From NCBI RefSeq assembly GCF_900114095.1, contig NZ_FORV01000004.1, positions 434,001 through 498,000 of the forward strand: 64,000 bases of DNA, written 5' to 3'. The notes under the pieces are model-generated. The model ran no database searches. It was not told where the DNA came from and saw only the letters and a program-made list of their open reading frames with translations. Shown in pieces: positions 16,921-25,898 of this stretch. The position numbers and the translations under genes are program-made. How positions within the stretch are numbered: position 1 is the first letter of the stretch; each line of letters begins with the position of its first letter. The stretch comes from Sphingomonas sp. NFR04 (lineage in GTDB: Bacteria > Pseudomonadota > Alphaproteobacteria > Sphingomonadales > Sphingomonadaceae).

Positions 16921-19900
16921 TCAGAAGTGGAAGCGCATTCCCAGCCGGTAGACCCGGCCGAGCACGTCGTAGAGGGCGCGGTTGGTCTGCGGATAGGCCG
17001 GTGTGTTGTTGCCGGTGGGGCCGTTGCCGACGAGCACCGGATCGGCATCGAACAGGTTGCGGATCGACAGGAAGCCCTGGAAGTTCACCCGCCCGACCGC
17101 GAACTCGCGATTGGCCTGCAGGTCGAAATAGATCGCCCCGGCGATATGGTTGGTGTTCACCGTGCGGTTGGCGACGGTCGAGACCGGGCAGTCGGTGGAA
17201 CAGACGACATAGCTGTTGTCGTACACGCCGCTGCTAACCCCGCGGCCGACCAGCTGGAAGGTCCAGCGATCCACGTCGTACCCGGCCGAGAAGCGATAAC
17301 TCCAGTCGGGCAGGCTGCCCGAATTCTGCCCCGCCGCTTCGGTCGGCACGTCGATGCCGTTGTTGGTGTAGAGGCTGAGGTTGCGCGTCACCAGCGCGCG
17401 CAGCGTCATCTTGCCGGCGCCCAGATTGCGGCGATAGCTCAGCTCGAAGTCGATGCCCTTGGAGAGGATCGAGACGAAGTTGGTGGGCTTCAGCTCGATA
17501 TTGGTGATCGCGAGCCCCGCGGCGGTCGCACCGCGCCCGCCGGTGGTGGTGATCGCCGCGCAGGCAGCGGCATTGGCCTGCTCATAGCATTGCGTGACCA
17601 GCGTCTGCGCGGTGATCGTGTTGATCGCCCCGCCCAGCTTGATCCGGTAGAAGTCGACCGAAGCGGCGAGGCCCGGCACGAAGCTGGGGGTGAACACCGC
17701 GCCGACGCCCAACGTCTTGGCGATCTCCGGGTTAAGCGCGGGGTTGCCGATTGTCGCTTCGAGGAACTGGTCGGTCCGCTGGGCGCCATTGGCCAGCGGC
17801 ACGTTCACCGTGTTGGTGCGGCCGGTGGCGGCGGCAAACAGCTCGCCCAGATTGGGTGCGCGGATGTCGCGCGAATAGGTCGCGCGCAGCTTGATGTCCG
17901 GGATCGGCTGCCAGGTGGCCCCGGCCTTCCAGGTGGTGACGCTGCCCGAGGTGGAATAGTCGGTGACGCGCAGCGCGCCGTTGAAGTCGGCGCCCTTGAA
18001 CAGTGGCACCAGCGTCTCGGCATAGGCTTCCTTCACCGTATAGTGGCCGAAGCTGGGCAGGTAATTGCCGTAGATCCACGTGGGCGTGGAGACGCCGTTG
18101 ACCAGGCTCGGCTGGAACAGCGGGTCGACATAGCCCGACACCGCCTCGCGCCGCCATTCTCCGCCAAAGGCCAGCGAGATCGGCCCCGCCCAGAGATCGA
18201 CCAGATTGTTGGTCGAGAAATTGAGCGCCGCGACGTCCTGCTTGAGCGTCTGGTAGCGCAGCGGCTGCTGGCCGTCGTAGAAGATATAGTCGAGCGCCGC
18301 CTGGGTGACGCCGCCGACGCCGATGCGGTTGATCGGCACGCAGCCGTTGCTCGGGCTGGTCAGCGTCGAGCGGCAGACGATCGTGCCTGCGGCGATGCCG
18401 GCGCTGTTGCCGGCTGGCGCGACCACCGCGTCGGTCGCCTGGGCGAGGCGGGTTACGTTCCAGGCGTTGGTCAGCAGTTCCTGCGTCTTGGTGACGCCCT
18501 TCTGGTAATAGCCGCTCCAGGCCCAGTCGATCGGCCCGACGACGAACTTGCCGCTGCCGCCGAGCACATAGCGATAGACTTCGCGGGTATTGTCGCTGCC
18601 CTGGGGCGGGATGCCGGCATTGCTGGTGCCGATCGCGATGGTGGAGATGCGGCTCGCCGCCGCCACCGACGCGTTGTAGGCGCTCACCTGGTTCAGGAAG
18701 GATTGCGGCAGATAGGCGTTGACCAGCCCGCCATTGGCGGCGCTGGGCGCCACCTGGATGGTCACGCCGGTCGATGGCGTCTGCTGGTAATAGCTCTGGC
18801 CCTGGTAGCGGCTGTACGCGACCTGGGCGTAGAGCTCGATCGCATCGGAAAAGGCGTAGCTCGCCCGCCCGAAGCCGCTGCCGCGCGTTTCGGCGGGGAG
18901 CAGCGTGGCGCTGCTCAGATGGCCTTCGCGGGTCAGCTTGTAATCGCCGCCCACCATCCACTGGCCGTTGACCTGGCCGAAGGCGAGCGTGCCGGTGGTC
19001 GCCTTGCCGGTCGCCGGATCGATCGTGCCGAAATAGGTGCCGCGGAACGGGCCGGTGCTGATCAGGCCGCCGGGGGTGAACTGGCTGGTGCCGATGCCGC
19101 CCTGGATCAGGCGCGCCGGGTAGCAGATCGTCGCGGCGTTGTTGTCGGTGCAGGCCGCGGCCGAATAGGCGGGGTTGTCGATCTGGAAGAAGCCGGCATC
19201 GTTCCAGTCGCGGTCGATCGTCTGGATGCCATATTGCTTGAAATATTCGCCGCTGGCGAGGAGGTGCCCCTTGCCCCCGGCGAATGGCGTGCCGGCGGTG
19301 AGCGATACCTTGTGGTTCGGGCCATCCCCATAGGTGGTGATGCCGTACTCATAATCGCCCGAGACGCCCTTGAATTCCTTGTCGAGGATGAAGTTCACCA
19401 CGCCCGACACCGCGTCCGAGCCATAGGCCGAGGAGGCGCCGCCGGTGACCACCTCGACGCGCTTGATCAGCGCCTGGGGAAAGGTGTTGATGTCGACCAC
19501 GCCGCTGGTGGCGGAAGCGACCGAGCGCTGCCCGTCGAACAGCACCAGCGTGCGATTGGCGCCGAGCGCGCGCAAATTGACCGAGGCGATGCCTGCAAGC
19601 CCGTTGCTCAGCGAGCCGTTGGAATTGCCGGCGGTCGAGCTGCCGCGCACCGCCGGCAGGGTGTTGACGAGATCGGCGATGTTGGCCGGCGCCTCGGTCT
19701 GGATCTCCTTGCTGCTGATCACGCTGACTGGGGTGGGCGCGCTATAGCCGTCGCGTTCGATGCGCGAGCCGGTGACGACGATCTCGCCGCCTTGCTCGAC
19801 ACTCGGCTCGCCGGTCAGCGGATCGACCGGGATCTCCGGCTTGCCGCCCGGCGTGTTGGTAGTCTGCCCTTCCGCCGGCGCCGACTTGTCGGGTCCCCGC

Positions 19901-20037
19901 GCCTCCGCCTGCGCCAAGGCCGACCCCGACCAGGCGAGGCAAAGGATCAATGCGCCCGGCGCGACCGTGGCGAAGCGGGCGCGGCGCTGGATGCTGGACG
20001 GACGCGCGGATGCGCGGCCGATGCGACTCTCGTGCAT
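16921..20037 (-). CDS. TonB-dependent outer-membrane receptor, large
   Basis: 1038 residues. It has a long N-terminal region with signal segment (ILCLAWSGSALAQA), a TonB box EIVVTGSRIERDGY, and a plug with PTPVSVISSKEIQ, NLRALGANRTLVLFDGQR and GGASSAYGSDAVSGVVNFILDKEF. This plug subclass is common in Sphingomonadales and Xanthomonadales and is often found with peptidases. The barrel ends LGMRFHF. The preceding gene on the same strand is an Lrp/AsnC regulator and the following gene an M20 hydrolase, so the ligand is probably a peptide or amino-acid conjugate. GGGGG about 11 bases before the ATG serves as ribosome-binding site. Confidence 0.92.
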   Translation of the reverse strand: MHESRIGRASARPSSIQRRARFATVAPGALILCLAWSGSALAQAEARGPDKSAPAEGQTTNTPGGKPEIPVDPLTGEPSVEQGGEIVVTGSRIERDGYSAPTPVSVISSKEIQTEAPANIADLVNTLPAVRGSSTAGNSNGSLSNGLAGIASVNLRALGANRTLVLFDGQRSVASATSGVVDINTFPQALIKRVEVVTGGASSAYGSDAVSGVVNFILDKEFKGVSGDYEYGITTYGDGPNHKVSLTAGTPFAGGKGHLLASGEYFKQYGIQTIDRDWNDAGFFQIDNPAYSAAACTDNNAATICYPARLIQGGIGTSQFTPGGLISTGPFRGTYFGTIDPATGKATTGTLAFGQVNGQWMVGGDYKLTREGHLSSATLLPAETRGSGFGRASYAFSDAIELYAQVAYSRYQGQSYYQQTPSTGVTIQVAPSAANGGLVNAYLPQSFLNQVSAYNASVAAASRISTIAIGTSNAGIPPQGSDNTREVYRYVLGGSGKFVVGPIDWAWSGYYQKGVTKTQELLTNAWNVTRLAQATDAVVAPAGNSAGIAAGTIVCRSTLTSPSNGCVPINRIGVGGVTQAALDYIFYDGQQPLRYQTLKQDVAALNFSTNNLVDLWAGPISLAFGGEWRREAVSGYVDPLFQPSLVNGVSTPTWIYGNYLPSFGHYTVKEAYAETLVPLFKGADFNGALRVTDYSTSGSVTTWKAGATWQPIPDIKLRATYSRDIRAPNLGELFAAATGRTNTVNVPLANGAQRTDQFLEATIGNPALNPEIAKTLGVGAVFTPSFVPGLAASVDFYRIKLGGAINTITAQTLVTQCYEQANAAACAAITTTGGRGATAAGLAITNIELKPTNFVSILSKGIDFELSYRRNLGAGKMTLRALVTRNLSLYTNNGIDVPTEAAGQNSGSLPDWSYRFSAGYDVDRWTFQLVGRGVSSGVYDNSYVVCSTDCPVSTVANRTVNTNHIAGAIYFDLQANREFAVGRVNFQGFLSIRNLFDADPVLVGNGPTGNNTPAYPQTNRALYDVLGRVYRLGMRFHF

Positions 20038-20268
20038 GTTGTGAACCCCCGTGGTGACGTGCCGTCTCTCCCGCGTGGTTGGTTCGTCCTGCCTCGGGTG
20101 CGTTCCGTCGTTGCGTCGCCCCTGTTATGCGATGCAGTGTAGCGAACAGGCGTCGTCGCTTCTCGGCAAAGAACATGCGCCTGGACCGGCTGATTGACGG
20201 AATCGAACGAAAAGCCGGTAGTTTACGCTGGATTCGTTCTCAGCAATCCTTTGTCTTGAAGCTTAGTA

Positions 20269-20769
20269 TCAGGCGTGACGGATGGATTCGAGCACTACGG
20301 GTGCGACGATCCGGCGTTCGACCGAGCGCATGAGGAAGCTGCTGCGGATCCGCGCGACGTGCGGGAGGGTCGATAGCTCGCGCCGATAAACGCGATCATA
20401 ATCCTCGAACGAACGGACATGGATCATCATGATGAAGTCCGTCTCGCCCGAGACGAAGCTGCAGAACGACATCGAAGGACAGCGCACCACCGCCAATTCG
20501 AACTCGTTGAGCGCCTGTTCCGCCTGGGAACTGAGCTCGATCGAAACCAGCACGTCGATGCCATAGCCAAGTGCGGCCATGTTGAGCTCGGCGGTATAGC
20601 CCCGGATGACGCCGCGATCCTCGAGGATCTTGCGCCGCCGTGCCGTTGCCGTGCTCGACAGATGAACGCGTTCACCCAACGCGACATCCGAGCTGCGGCC
20701 GTCGCAGACCAAGTGGTTGAGGATGCGAAGATCGGTCCCGTCGATATCGTCCGTAGCGGAATTGTTCAT
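20269..20769 (-). CDS. Lrp/AsnC-family transcriptional regulator
   Basis: 166 residues. An N-terminal winged helix-turn-helix (DLRILNHLVCDGRSSDVALGERVHLSSTATARRRKILEDRGVIRG, residues about 10-55) is followed by the RAM ligand-binding domain (DVLVSIELSS..., VSGETDFIMMIHVRSFEDYDRV). The start at 20769 has GGAAGGGG ahead of it; the longer open frame adds 37 residues unlike the family. It is divergent from the metalloprotease and upstream of the TonB receptor on its own strand. It probably senses an amino acid and controls both sides; the inverted repeat at 20801-20815 lies in the shared promoter. Confidence 0.9.
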   Translation of the reverse strand: MNNSATDDIDGTDLRILNHLVCDGRSSDVALGERVHLSSTATARRRKILEDRGVIRGYTAELNMAALGYGIDVLVSIELSSQAEQALNEFELAVVRCPSMSFCSFVSGETDFIMMIHVRSFEDYDRVYRRELSTLPHVARIRSSFLMRSVERRIVAPVVLESIRHA

Positions 20770-20800
20770 TTGGCGCCCCTTCCGTTGAACAAATCGATCG

Positions 20801-20815
20801 TTTTCACCCTGAAAA
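20801..20815. promoter_or_regulatory. TTTTCA-CCC-TGAAAA inverted repeat, candidate Lrp-type operator
   Basis: A perfect 6-3-6 palindrome in the 125-bp region between the divergent Lrp regulator and metalloprotease genes, in an unusually A/T-rich patch. Size and composition fit Lrp/AsnC half-site pairs. Binding by the adjacent regulator is inferred from position only. Confidence 0.45.
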
Positions 20816-20894
20816 TTGTAGAAAATTGCCGGGATGCACAATCGTTTTTCCGAGTAGGATGGCGCAGTGCAGCACTGCAATGGGGAGATCGGGC

Positions 20895-23315
20895 ATGCGG
20901 GATAGGGTGAGCAGAATGGCGATGGCGATCATCTTGGCCGCGGCGGCGGCATCGGCGGCCGCAGCGCTCCCGGCGCGCGCGCAGGAGGCGCCGCTGCTGC
21001 CGGTGAAGGCCGTGCCGGCCGAGGGCCGCATCCTGTTCACGCTGCCCCGCCCCGATGCCGACGGCGTGGCCGGTCGCTTCCTCTATGCGACGACGATGCG
21101 CAGCGGGTTGGGATCGGCCAATCTCCGCATCGATCGCGGCATGGTCGGCCCCGAACAGATCCTCGCCTTTCGCCGCATCGGCAAGAAGGTGGCGGTGACC
21201 TTCGAGAACTGGCGCTTCCGGGCCACGGGCGATGCCGCGGTGGCCGAGGGCGGCCGCTCCAGCTTCCCGTTTAACGTGGTGGCGATGCTCGACGTGGTGG
21301 CGTCCGGGCCCGACGGGACGCTGACGATCGACATCGCGCCATTCCTCACCCGCGACACGGTGGGGCTGGCCGACGCGCTGAACGAGGGCGGCAAGGGTTT
21401 CCGCCTGGCGGAATCGCTGAGCGCCGCCGATCCGGGCTCGGTCAAGGCGTTCCCCGACAATATCGAAATCGACGCCCTCCAGACCTATCAGAGCGACACG
21501 CCCGGCCGCGAAGTCTCCGCCATCGCCGCCGAACCGCGCCAGATCGGCTTCGTCGTCCATCACAGCTTCGTGCGCCTGCCCGCCCCCGGCTTCCAGGTGC
21601 GGCGCTTCGATCCGCGGTCGGGGACCAGCGGGGAGCGCTATTACGACTATGGCACGCCGCTCGGCCAGGACGTGGTGCAGCAACTCGCCAACCATTTCCG
21701 CCTCGAGAAGGTGGATCCCGCCGCGCCGCGCTCGCGGGTGAAGAAGCCGATCGTCTTCTATGTCGATCGCGCCGCCCCCGAGCCGATCCGCACCGCGCTT
21801 GTGGAAGGCGTGAACTATTGGCGCACCGCATTCGACAAGGCCGGGCTGATCGACGCCTTCCGCGCCGAGGTGCTGCCCGAGGGCGCCGATCCGATGGACG
21901 TGCGCTACAACATGGTCAACTGGAGCAACCGGCTGACGCGCGGCTGGTCCTATGGCGGCGGCATCGTCGATCCGCGCACGGGCGAGATCATCAAGGGCAA
22001 TGTCGTGATCGGCGCGCTGCGCGTGCGGCAGGACATGACCATCTTCGAAGGGCTGGTCGGTACCGCCCAGAATAGCAGCGGCGGTGCCAACGATCCGGTG
22101 CGCGTCTCGCTCGATCGCATTCGCCAGCTCGGCGCGCACGAAGTGGGCCATGCGCTCGGCTTCATGCACAATTTCGCCGGCAGCACCCAGGATCGCACCA
22201 CCGTGATGGATTATCCGCCGCCGCGCATCAAACTGGTCGGCGGCGCGATCGATCTGTCCGACGCCTATGCCAAAGGCGGCGGCGCGTGGGACGACTTCAT
22301 TGTCGACTGGCTCTATGGCCAGCCCGCCCCGGGTGTCGATCCGGACGCGGCGGCGCGGCAGAAGGCCCTCGCCGTGCAGGCGCGCGGGCTGCGATACGTC
22401 ACCGATGTGGATGGCCGCGCGCCCGATACGCCGAGCCCCTGGGGAAGCATGTGGGACGACGGGCCGGATCCGGTGGCGTCGCTGCGCCACATGCTGGCAG
22501 TGCGGCGCGTGGCGCTCGCCAATTTCGGGCCGGGCGCGCTGCGCAAGGACGAGCCGCTGGCCGATCTGCGGCGCAAGTTCGTGCCCGTCTGGCTGCTCCA
22601 CCGCTACGACATCGATGCCGTCGGCAAGCTCGTCGGCGGGATCGATTCCGACTATGCGGTGGCGGGCGACAACCACCCGATGGCCAAGCCGGTGCCCGCC
22701 GCCACGCAGGCGGCGGCGCTCGATGCGCTGATCGAAACGCTGTCGCCGGCAACGCTCACCGTGCCCGATCGGCTGGTGATGCCGCTTTCCGCGGCGATCA
22801 ACGGCCGCGACGATCCGCAGTTCGACCAAGAAGTGTTCCGCAATGCCGGGTCCTTCGCCTTCGATCCGCTGGTCGCGGCGGACGTGGCGGCGCAGCTGAC
22901 GCTCGATACGCTGCTCGCCCCGGCACGCCTGCGCCGGCTGTTCGAACAGCATCGGCGCGATCCGTCGCTGCCGGGTGTCGAGGCGCTGCTCGATCGCCTG
23001 CAGGCGACGCTCCCCACCGCGCGACGCGATGCGGTGGGGCGTCGCATCGCCTATCGCATGCTGCTGTCGATCGCCGCCGCCGCGCGCGATCCCGAGACCG
23101 GCCCGGACGTGGCGGCGCTTCTCGAGGATCGTCTGTCGACGATCGCCGCCACGCTGGCTGCGGTCGGCACCGGCCAGGACGGCGCATGGGCCCGGCACAC
23201 CGCTGCGTTGCTGCGCGACAAGGAGGCGTTGCAGCGCAAGTTGGAAAATCGCCAGGCAGCGCCCGCCATCCCGCCGGGCATGCCCATAGGCGATACGGGC
23301 TGGTTCGACGATTGA
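20895..23315 (+). CDS. zinc-dependent metalloprotease (DUF5117/DUF4953 type), secreted
   Basis: 806 residues with a signal peptide (MAIILAAAAASAAAALPARAQ). After an N-terminal beta-rich domain (residues about 30-260) comes a metzincin-like zinc site HEVGHALGFMH beginning at residue 415 with a downstream VMDY Met-turn (residue about 437). This arrangement is the DUF5117-DUF4953 architecture common in Sphingomonadales and Bacteroidetes. The start at 20895 is chosen for GGGGAG seven bases upstream and a clean signal peptide; upstream in-frame ATGs give odd N-termini. It probably degrades peptides in the periplasm or outside, feeding the TonB receptor and M20 hydrolase across the Lrp gene. Confidence 0.85.
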   Translation: MRDRVSRMAMAIILAAAAASAAAALPARAQEAPLLPVKAVPAEGRILFTLPRPDADGVAGRFLYATTMRSGLGSANLRIDRGMVGPEQILAFRRIGKKVAVTFENWRFRATGDAAVAEGGRSSFPFNVVAMLDVVASGPDGTLTIDIAPFLTRDTVGLADALNEGGKGFRLAESLSAADPGSVKAFPDNIEIDALQTYQSDTPGREVSAIAAEPRQIGFVVHHSFVRLPAPGFQVRRFDPRSGTSGERYYDYGTPLGQDVVQQLANHFRLEKVDPAAPRSRVKKPIVFYVDRAAPEPIRTALVEGVNYWRTAFDKAGLIDAFRAEVLPEGADPMDVRYNMVNWSNRLTRGWSYGGGIVDPRTGEIIKGNVVIGALRVRQDMTIFEGLVGTAQNSSGGANDPVRVSLDRIRQLGAHEVGHALGFMHNFAGSTQDRTTVMDYPPPRIKLVGGAIDLSDAYAKGGGAWDDFIVDWLYGQPAPGVDPDAAARQKALAVQARGLRYVTDVDGRAPDTPSPWGSMWDDGPDPVASLRHMLAVRRVALANFGPGALRKDEPLADLRRKFVPVWLLHRYDIDAVGKLVGGIDSDYAVAGDNHPMAKPVPAATQAAALDALIETLSPATLTVPDRLVMPLSAAINGRDDPQFDQEVFRNAGSFAFDPLVAADVAAQLTLDTLLAPARLRRLFEQHRRDPSLPGVEALLDRLQATLPTARRDAVGRRIAYRMLLSIAAAARDPETGPDVAALLEDRLSTIAATLAAVGTGQDGAWARHTAALLRDKEALQRKLENRQAAPAIPPGMPIGDTGWFDD

Positions 23316-23466
23316 TCCGACTATCGTGGGGCGGTCGAGAAGTGTCGAACGCCCTTTTTGACCGCCAGACTATCTAAATGAGGTCCGCTCGCTGTTGGGA
23401 TCCGCCTGTTCGACCTCCAGACATTTAACTTTTGACAACAGCAGAGGGCGGCGCGCGCTTCATAGG

Positions 23467-23766
23467 TCACTCACCGATCGTCGTTGCGAAGGTCATCTCG
23501 ACCGCGCCATCGACCAACGCGGGGACGCGGCTCATCAGTGCCTGCATGTAAGGCTGCGCAAAATGCGCGTCGAGCGCGGCGCGCGACGCCCAGCTTTCAT
23601 AGAGGAGCCAGGTATCGGGCAACGCGATCGCGCGATGCAGGACATAGGTCAGGCAGCCCGCTTCGGCACGGGTCGGCCCGACCAGCGCGCGCAGCGCGAG
23701 TTCGAGCGCCTCGGCTTGGCCGGGCTGCGCCTTCAGGCGAGCGAACAGGATCAGGGGTTCGGACAT
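23467..23766 (-). CDS. ABM-domain monooxygenase (YgiN-like)
   Basis: 99 residues covering a single antibiotic-biosynthesis-monooxygenase ferredoxin-like fold: ILFARLKAQPGQAEALE at the N-terminus, EAGCLTYVLHRA, DTWLLYESWASRAALDAHF. The start at 23766 (MSEPLIL) fits the family; five residues of extra frame upstream are unlikely to be translated. Such proteins are small dimeric quinol or polyketide oxygenases. It may follow the AraC regulator on the same strand, with about 52 bases between them. Substrate unknown. Confidence 0.8.
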   Translation of the reverse strand: MSEPLILFARLKAQPGQAEALELALRALVGPTRAEAGCLTYVLHRAIALPDTWLLYESWASRAALDAHFAQPYMQALMSRVPALVDGAVEMTFATTIGE

Positions 23767-23818
23767 TGCGCATCCCCGCAAAAAGAGAGAATCAGGTAAG
23801 CGGGTAGTGGAGCCCGCC

Positions 23819-24841
23819 TCAGTCAGCCGCCGCCCGGTGGCGCTGCCGCCACGTCGCTGGCGTCACACCCTCCCAGTCCTTGAATGCGCGGTAGAACGAG
23901 CGCGTGTCCTGATAGCCAAGCAAATAGGCGACCTCGTCGATCTGCACCGCAATGTCGGCGAGCAGGCGGCGACATGTCGCCTGCCGCGCTTCGACCAGCA
24001 GTTCCTTGAAGCTGGTCCCTTCATCGGTGATGCGACGCTGCAGGGTGCGCTCGCTCATCCCCAGCTGGCGTGCGATATCACTGATGTCGGGGCGACCACT
24101 CGGTAGCCTCGCCTTGAGCGCAGTCACCACCTGTTCGGAGATCGTGACTGGCCGGTCGAGGTTCTGCAACTCGGACGTGAGCGCTGGCGTCAACAGCTCG
24201 ATCATCGCGGCGTTGTGCCCGGGAAACGGAGTGTCCATGTCGGCGATGTCGAACGTCAGCGCATTGCGCGGCCTGTCGAACCGCACCGGCACTCCAAAAT
24301 AACGCTCATATTCGCCGTGCGACGCCATTGGGCGGCTGAGTTCAACAGCCTGCGGCATGACCCGCCGACCAATTCCCCGCCGTGCCAGTTCCATCAGCGT
24401 GGCGAAGGTGAGGTCGACGCTTACCTCCGGCTCGGGACCCGCGGCGTGCAGCCAATCGATGGTCACCACACAACGGTCCTGCTCCTGCGTGACGACCAGT
24501 CGCTCGGCCGTGCAAAGCCGCTTGAACCGGGCGAGCCGCTCGAGGCCATCGCGCAGATCGCGAGCATAGAAGGCGGCGACGGTTGATGGCGGGTGCGCTG
24601 CGGTGTCTGCGAATTCGACAAGGTGCAAACCTACCGCCGCCATCTCCGACAGCTGGCCCAGCGCCGCCATCAGCGCGAAATACTGCGCCGTCGTCAGGAT
24701 GCCCTCGCTGGCGAGCGGGAGGTTGAGCGGCAGCTGCGCGCGGTGGAGCAGGTCGAGCGGGCGAACGCCGGCCGCCTCCACCGCGTGCCAGAAGCCCGGC
24801 GGGATCTTGCAGCGGTCTGCGGGTGCCTTGACCATATTCAT
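23819..24841 (-). CDS. AraC-family regulator with arabinose-binding-type N-domain
   Basis: 340 residues. The N-terminal 200 residues match the 'AraC arabinose-binding domain' family used by OruR/VirS-like regulators (PFWH-like start, ...TTAQYFALMAAL..., SVDLTFATLMELAR). Two helix-turn-helix units occupy the last 95 residues (DISDIARQLGMSERTLQRRI and IDEVAYLLGYQDTRSFYRAFKDWEG). The ATG at 24841 overlaps the upstream SDR stop (ATGA), so regulator and enzyme are coupled. It probably responds to the SDR substrate and acts at the promoter ahead of the SDR gene. Confidence 0.9.
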   Translation of the reverse strand: MNMVKAPADRCKIPPGFWHAVEAAGVRPLDLLHRAQLPLNLPLASEGILTTAQYFALMAALGQLSEMAAVGLHLVEFADTAAHPPSTVAAFYARDLRDGLERLARFKRLCTAERLVVTQEQDRCVVTIDWLHAAGPEPEVSVDLTFATLMELARRGIGRRVMPQAVELSRPMASHGEYERYFGVPVRFDRPRNALTFDIADMDTPFPGHNAAMIELLTPALTSELQNLDRPVTISEQVVTALKARLPSGRPDISDIARQLGMSERTLQRRITDEGTSFKELLVEARQATCRRLLADIAVQIDEVAYLLGYQDTRSFYRAFKDWEGVTPATWRQRHRAAAD

Positions 24842-25668
24842 GCTGCCTGGCTCAGGATGATGCGGTCGAACATCCGGTCTCCCAGCCACATGCGCAATCC
24901 GATCAGCAGTTTGGCGAACTTGCCCGCGGCATAGCGCGTACGCGGACGGCGGGCCGCCACGGCCTTGCCCACAATGTCGGCGATGAGACTAGGCGGGGAG
25001 CTCTTTCCCGGGCGATAGGCGTCGCGCGTGCCGCGCACGATCGCCTCCACAAGCGCGGCATACGGTCCCGTGCCCGATCGATCCATCAGGCCACCCGCGG
25101 CGACATCACCGAAACTCGTCTCGATGATGCCCGGCTCGATGATGATGACGTCGATGCCAAAGGGCGCGAGTTCGAGGCGCAGGCAGTCGGACCAGCCTTC
25201 GAGCGCATGCTTGGTGGCATGATACCAGCTGCCGAGCGGGGTATACATCTTGCCGCCCATCGAGCTGATGTTGACGATCCGTCCCGCCCCCTTCGCGCGC
25301 ATTGCCGGCAGCAGCAGTTGCGTCAGATGCGCCGCGCCGAACAGGTTGACCTCGAACTGATAGCGCGCTTCGTCGATGCCGACTTCTTCCATCGGTCCAT
25401 AAAGCCCAAAACCGGCATTGTTGACTAGCACGTCAACGCCGCCGGTCAGCGCCATGATCCTGGCGACGGCCGACGCGATCTCGGCACCATTCGAAACATC
25501 CATCACGATCGGCTCGGCGCCAAGCTCGGCCAAATCCTGCATCCGCTCGACGCTGCGAGCGGCGACGAAAACCTGATAGCCGTCAGCGTTCAGGCGCTTG
25601 GCGATTTCCTTTCCCATCCCCGACGATGCGCCGGTAACGAGAGCGGTCTTGCGGTCTTTGCTAAACAT
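24838..25668 (-). CDS. SDR-family oxidoreductase
   Basis: 276 residues. Cofactor motif TGASSGMG, NNAGFG, catalytic Ser in NISSMGG and the YHATK active-site pair are all present. A Lys/Arg-rich C-terminal part follows. The start at 25668 is supported by GAGGA ten bases upstream. Classical short-chain dehydrogenase/reductase acting on an unknown alcohol or ketone. It is the first gene of a two-gene unit with the AraC regulator. Confidence 0.88.
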   Translation of the reverse strand: MFSKDRKTALVTGASSGMGKEIAKRLNADGYQVFVAARSVERMQDLAELGAEPIVMDVSNGAEIASAVARIMALTGGVDVLVNNAGFGLYGPMEEVGIDEARYQFEVNLFGAAHLTQLLLPAMRAKGAGRIVNISSMGGKMYTPLGSWYHATKHALEGWSDCLRLELAPFGIDVIIIEPGIIETSFGDVAAGGLMDRSGTGPYAALVEAIVRGTRDAYRPGKSSPPSLIADIVGKAVAARRPRTRYAAGKFAKLLIGLRMWLGDRMFDRIILSQAA

Positions 25669-25708
25669 GATCGAGTCCTCCTTCGATGAACCCGATCTAG
25701 GCGGGACA

Positions 25709-25737
25709 CGGCGCCGCCACATTCACCGGCGGCGCCG
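25709..25737. promoter_or_regulatory. 10-bp inverted repeat in divergent promoter region
   Basis: CGGCGCCGCC and GGCGGCGCCG are separated by nine bases, 41 bases ahead of the SDR gene. Each arm is itself nearly symmetric. It could be an AraC-type operator or an mRNA leader hairpin; the sequence does not decide. Confidence 0.4.
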
Positions 25738-25898
25738 ATTTACTCACCGATCGCGCCATCCAGTCTGTGGCGGCTTTTGGCAGGCTCGGTGAGCCGGCCG
25801 AACAGCGGGAAGTGAGTGCGCAACCGTCTACATGCATCTGATAATTGCCAGTGCTGCGTCGCTTGACCTCGCCCATTCTCGGATCAATCAGCGACGGG

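Noticed and set aside
16927..20142. 1071-codon plus-strand frame opposite the large TonB receptor
   Set aside because: Antisense shadow; translation is rich in repeated Gly/Arg/Asp/Val with no domain, whereas the minus strand has a complete receptor.
20766..23198. 810-codon minus-strand frame opposite the metalloprotease
   Set aside because: Antisense shadow with no recognisable domain; the plus strand has signal peptide and zinc site.
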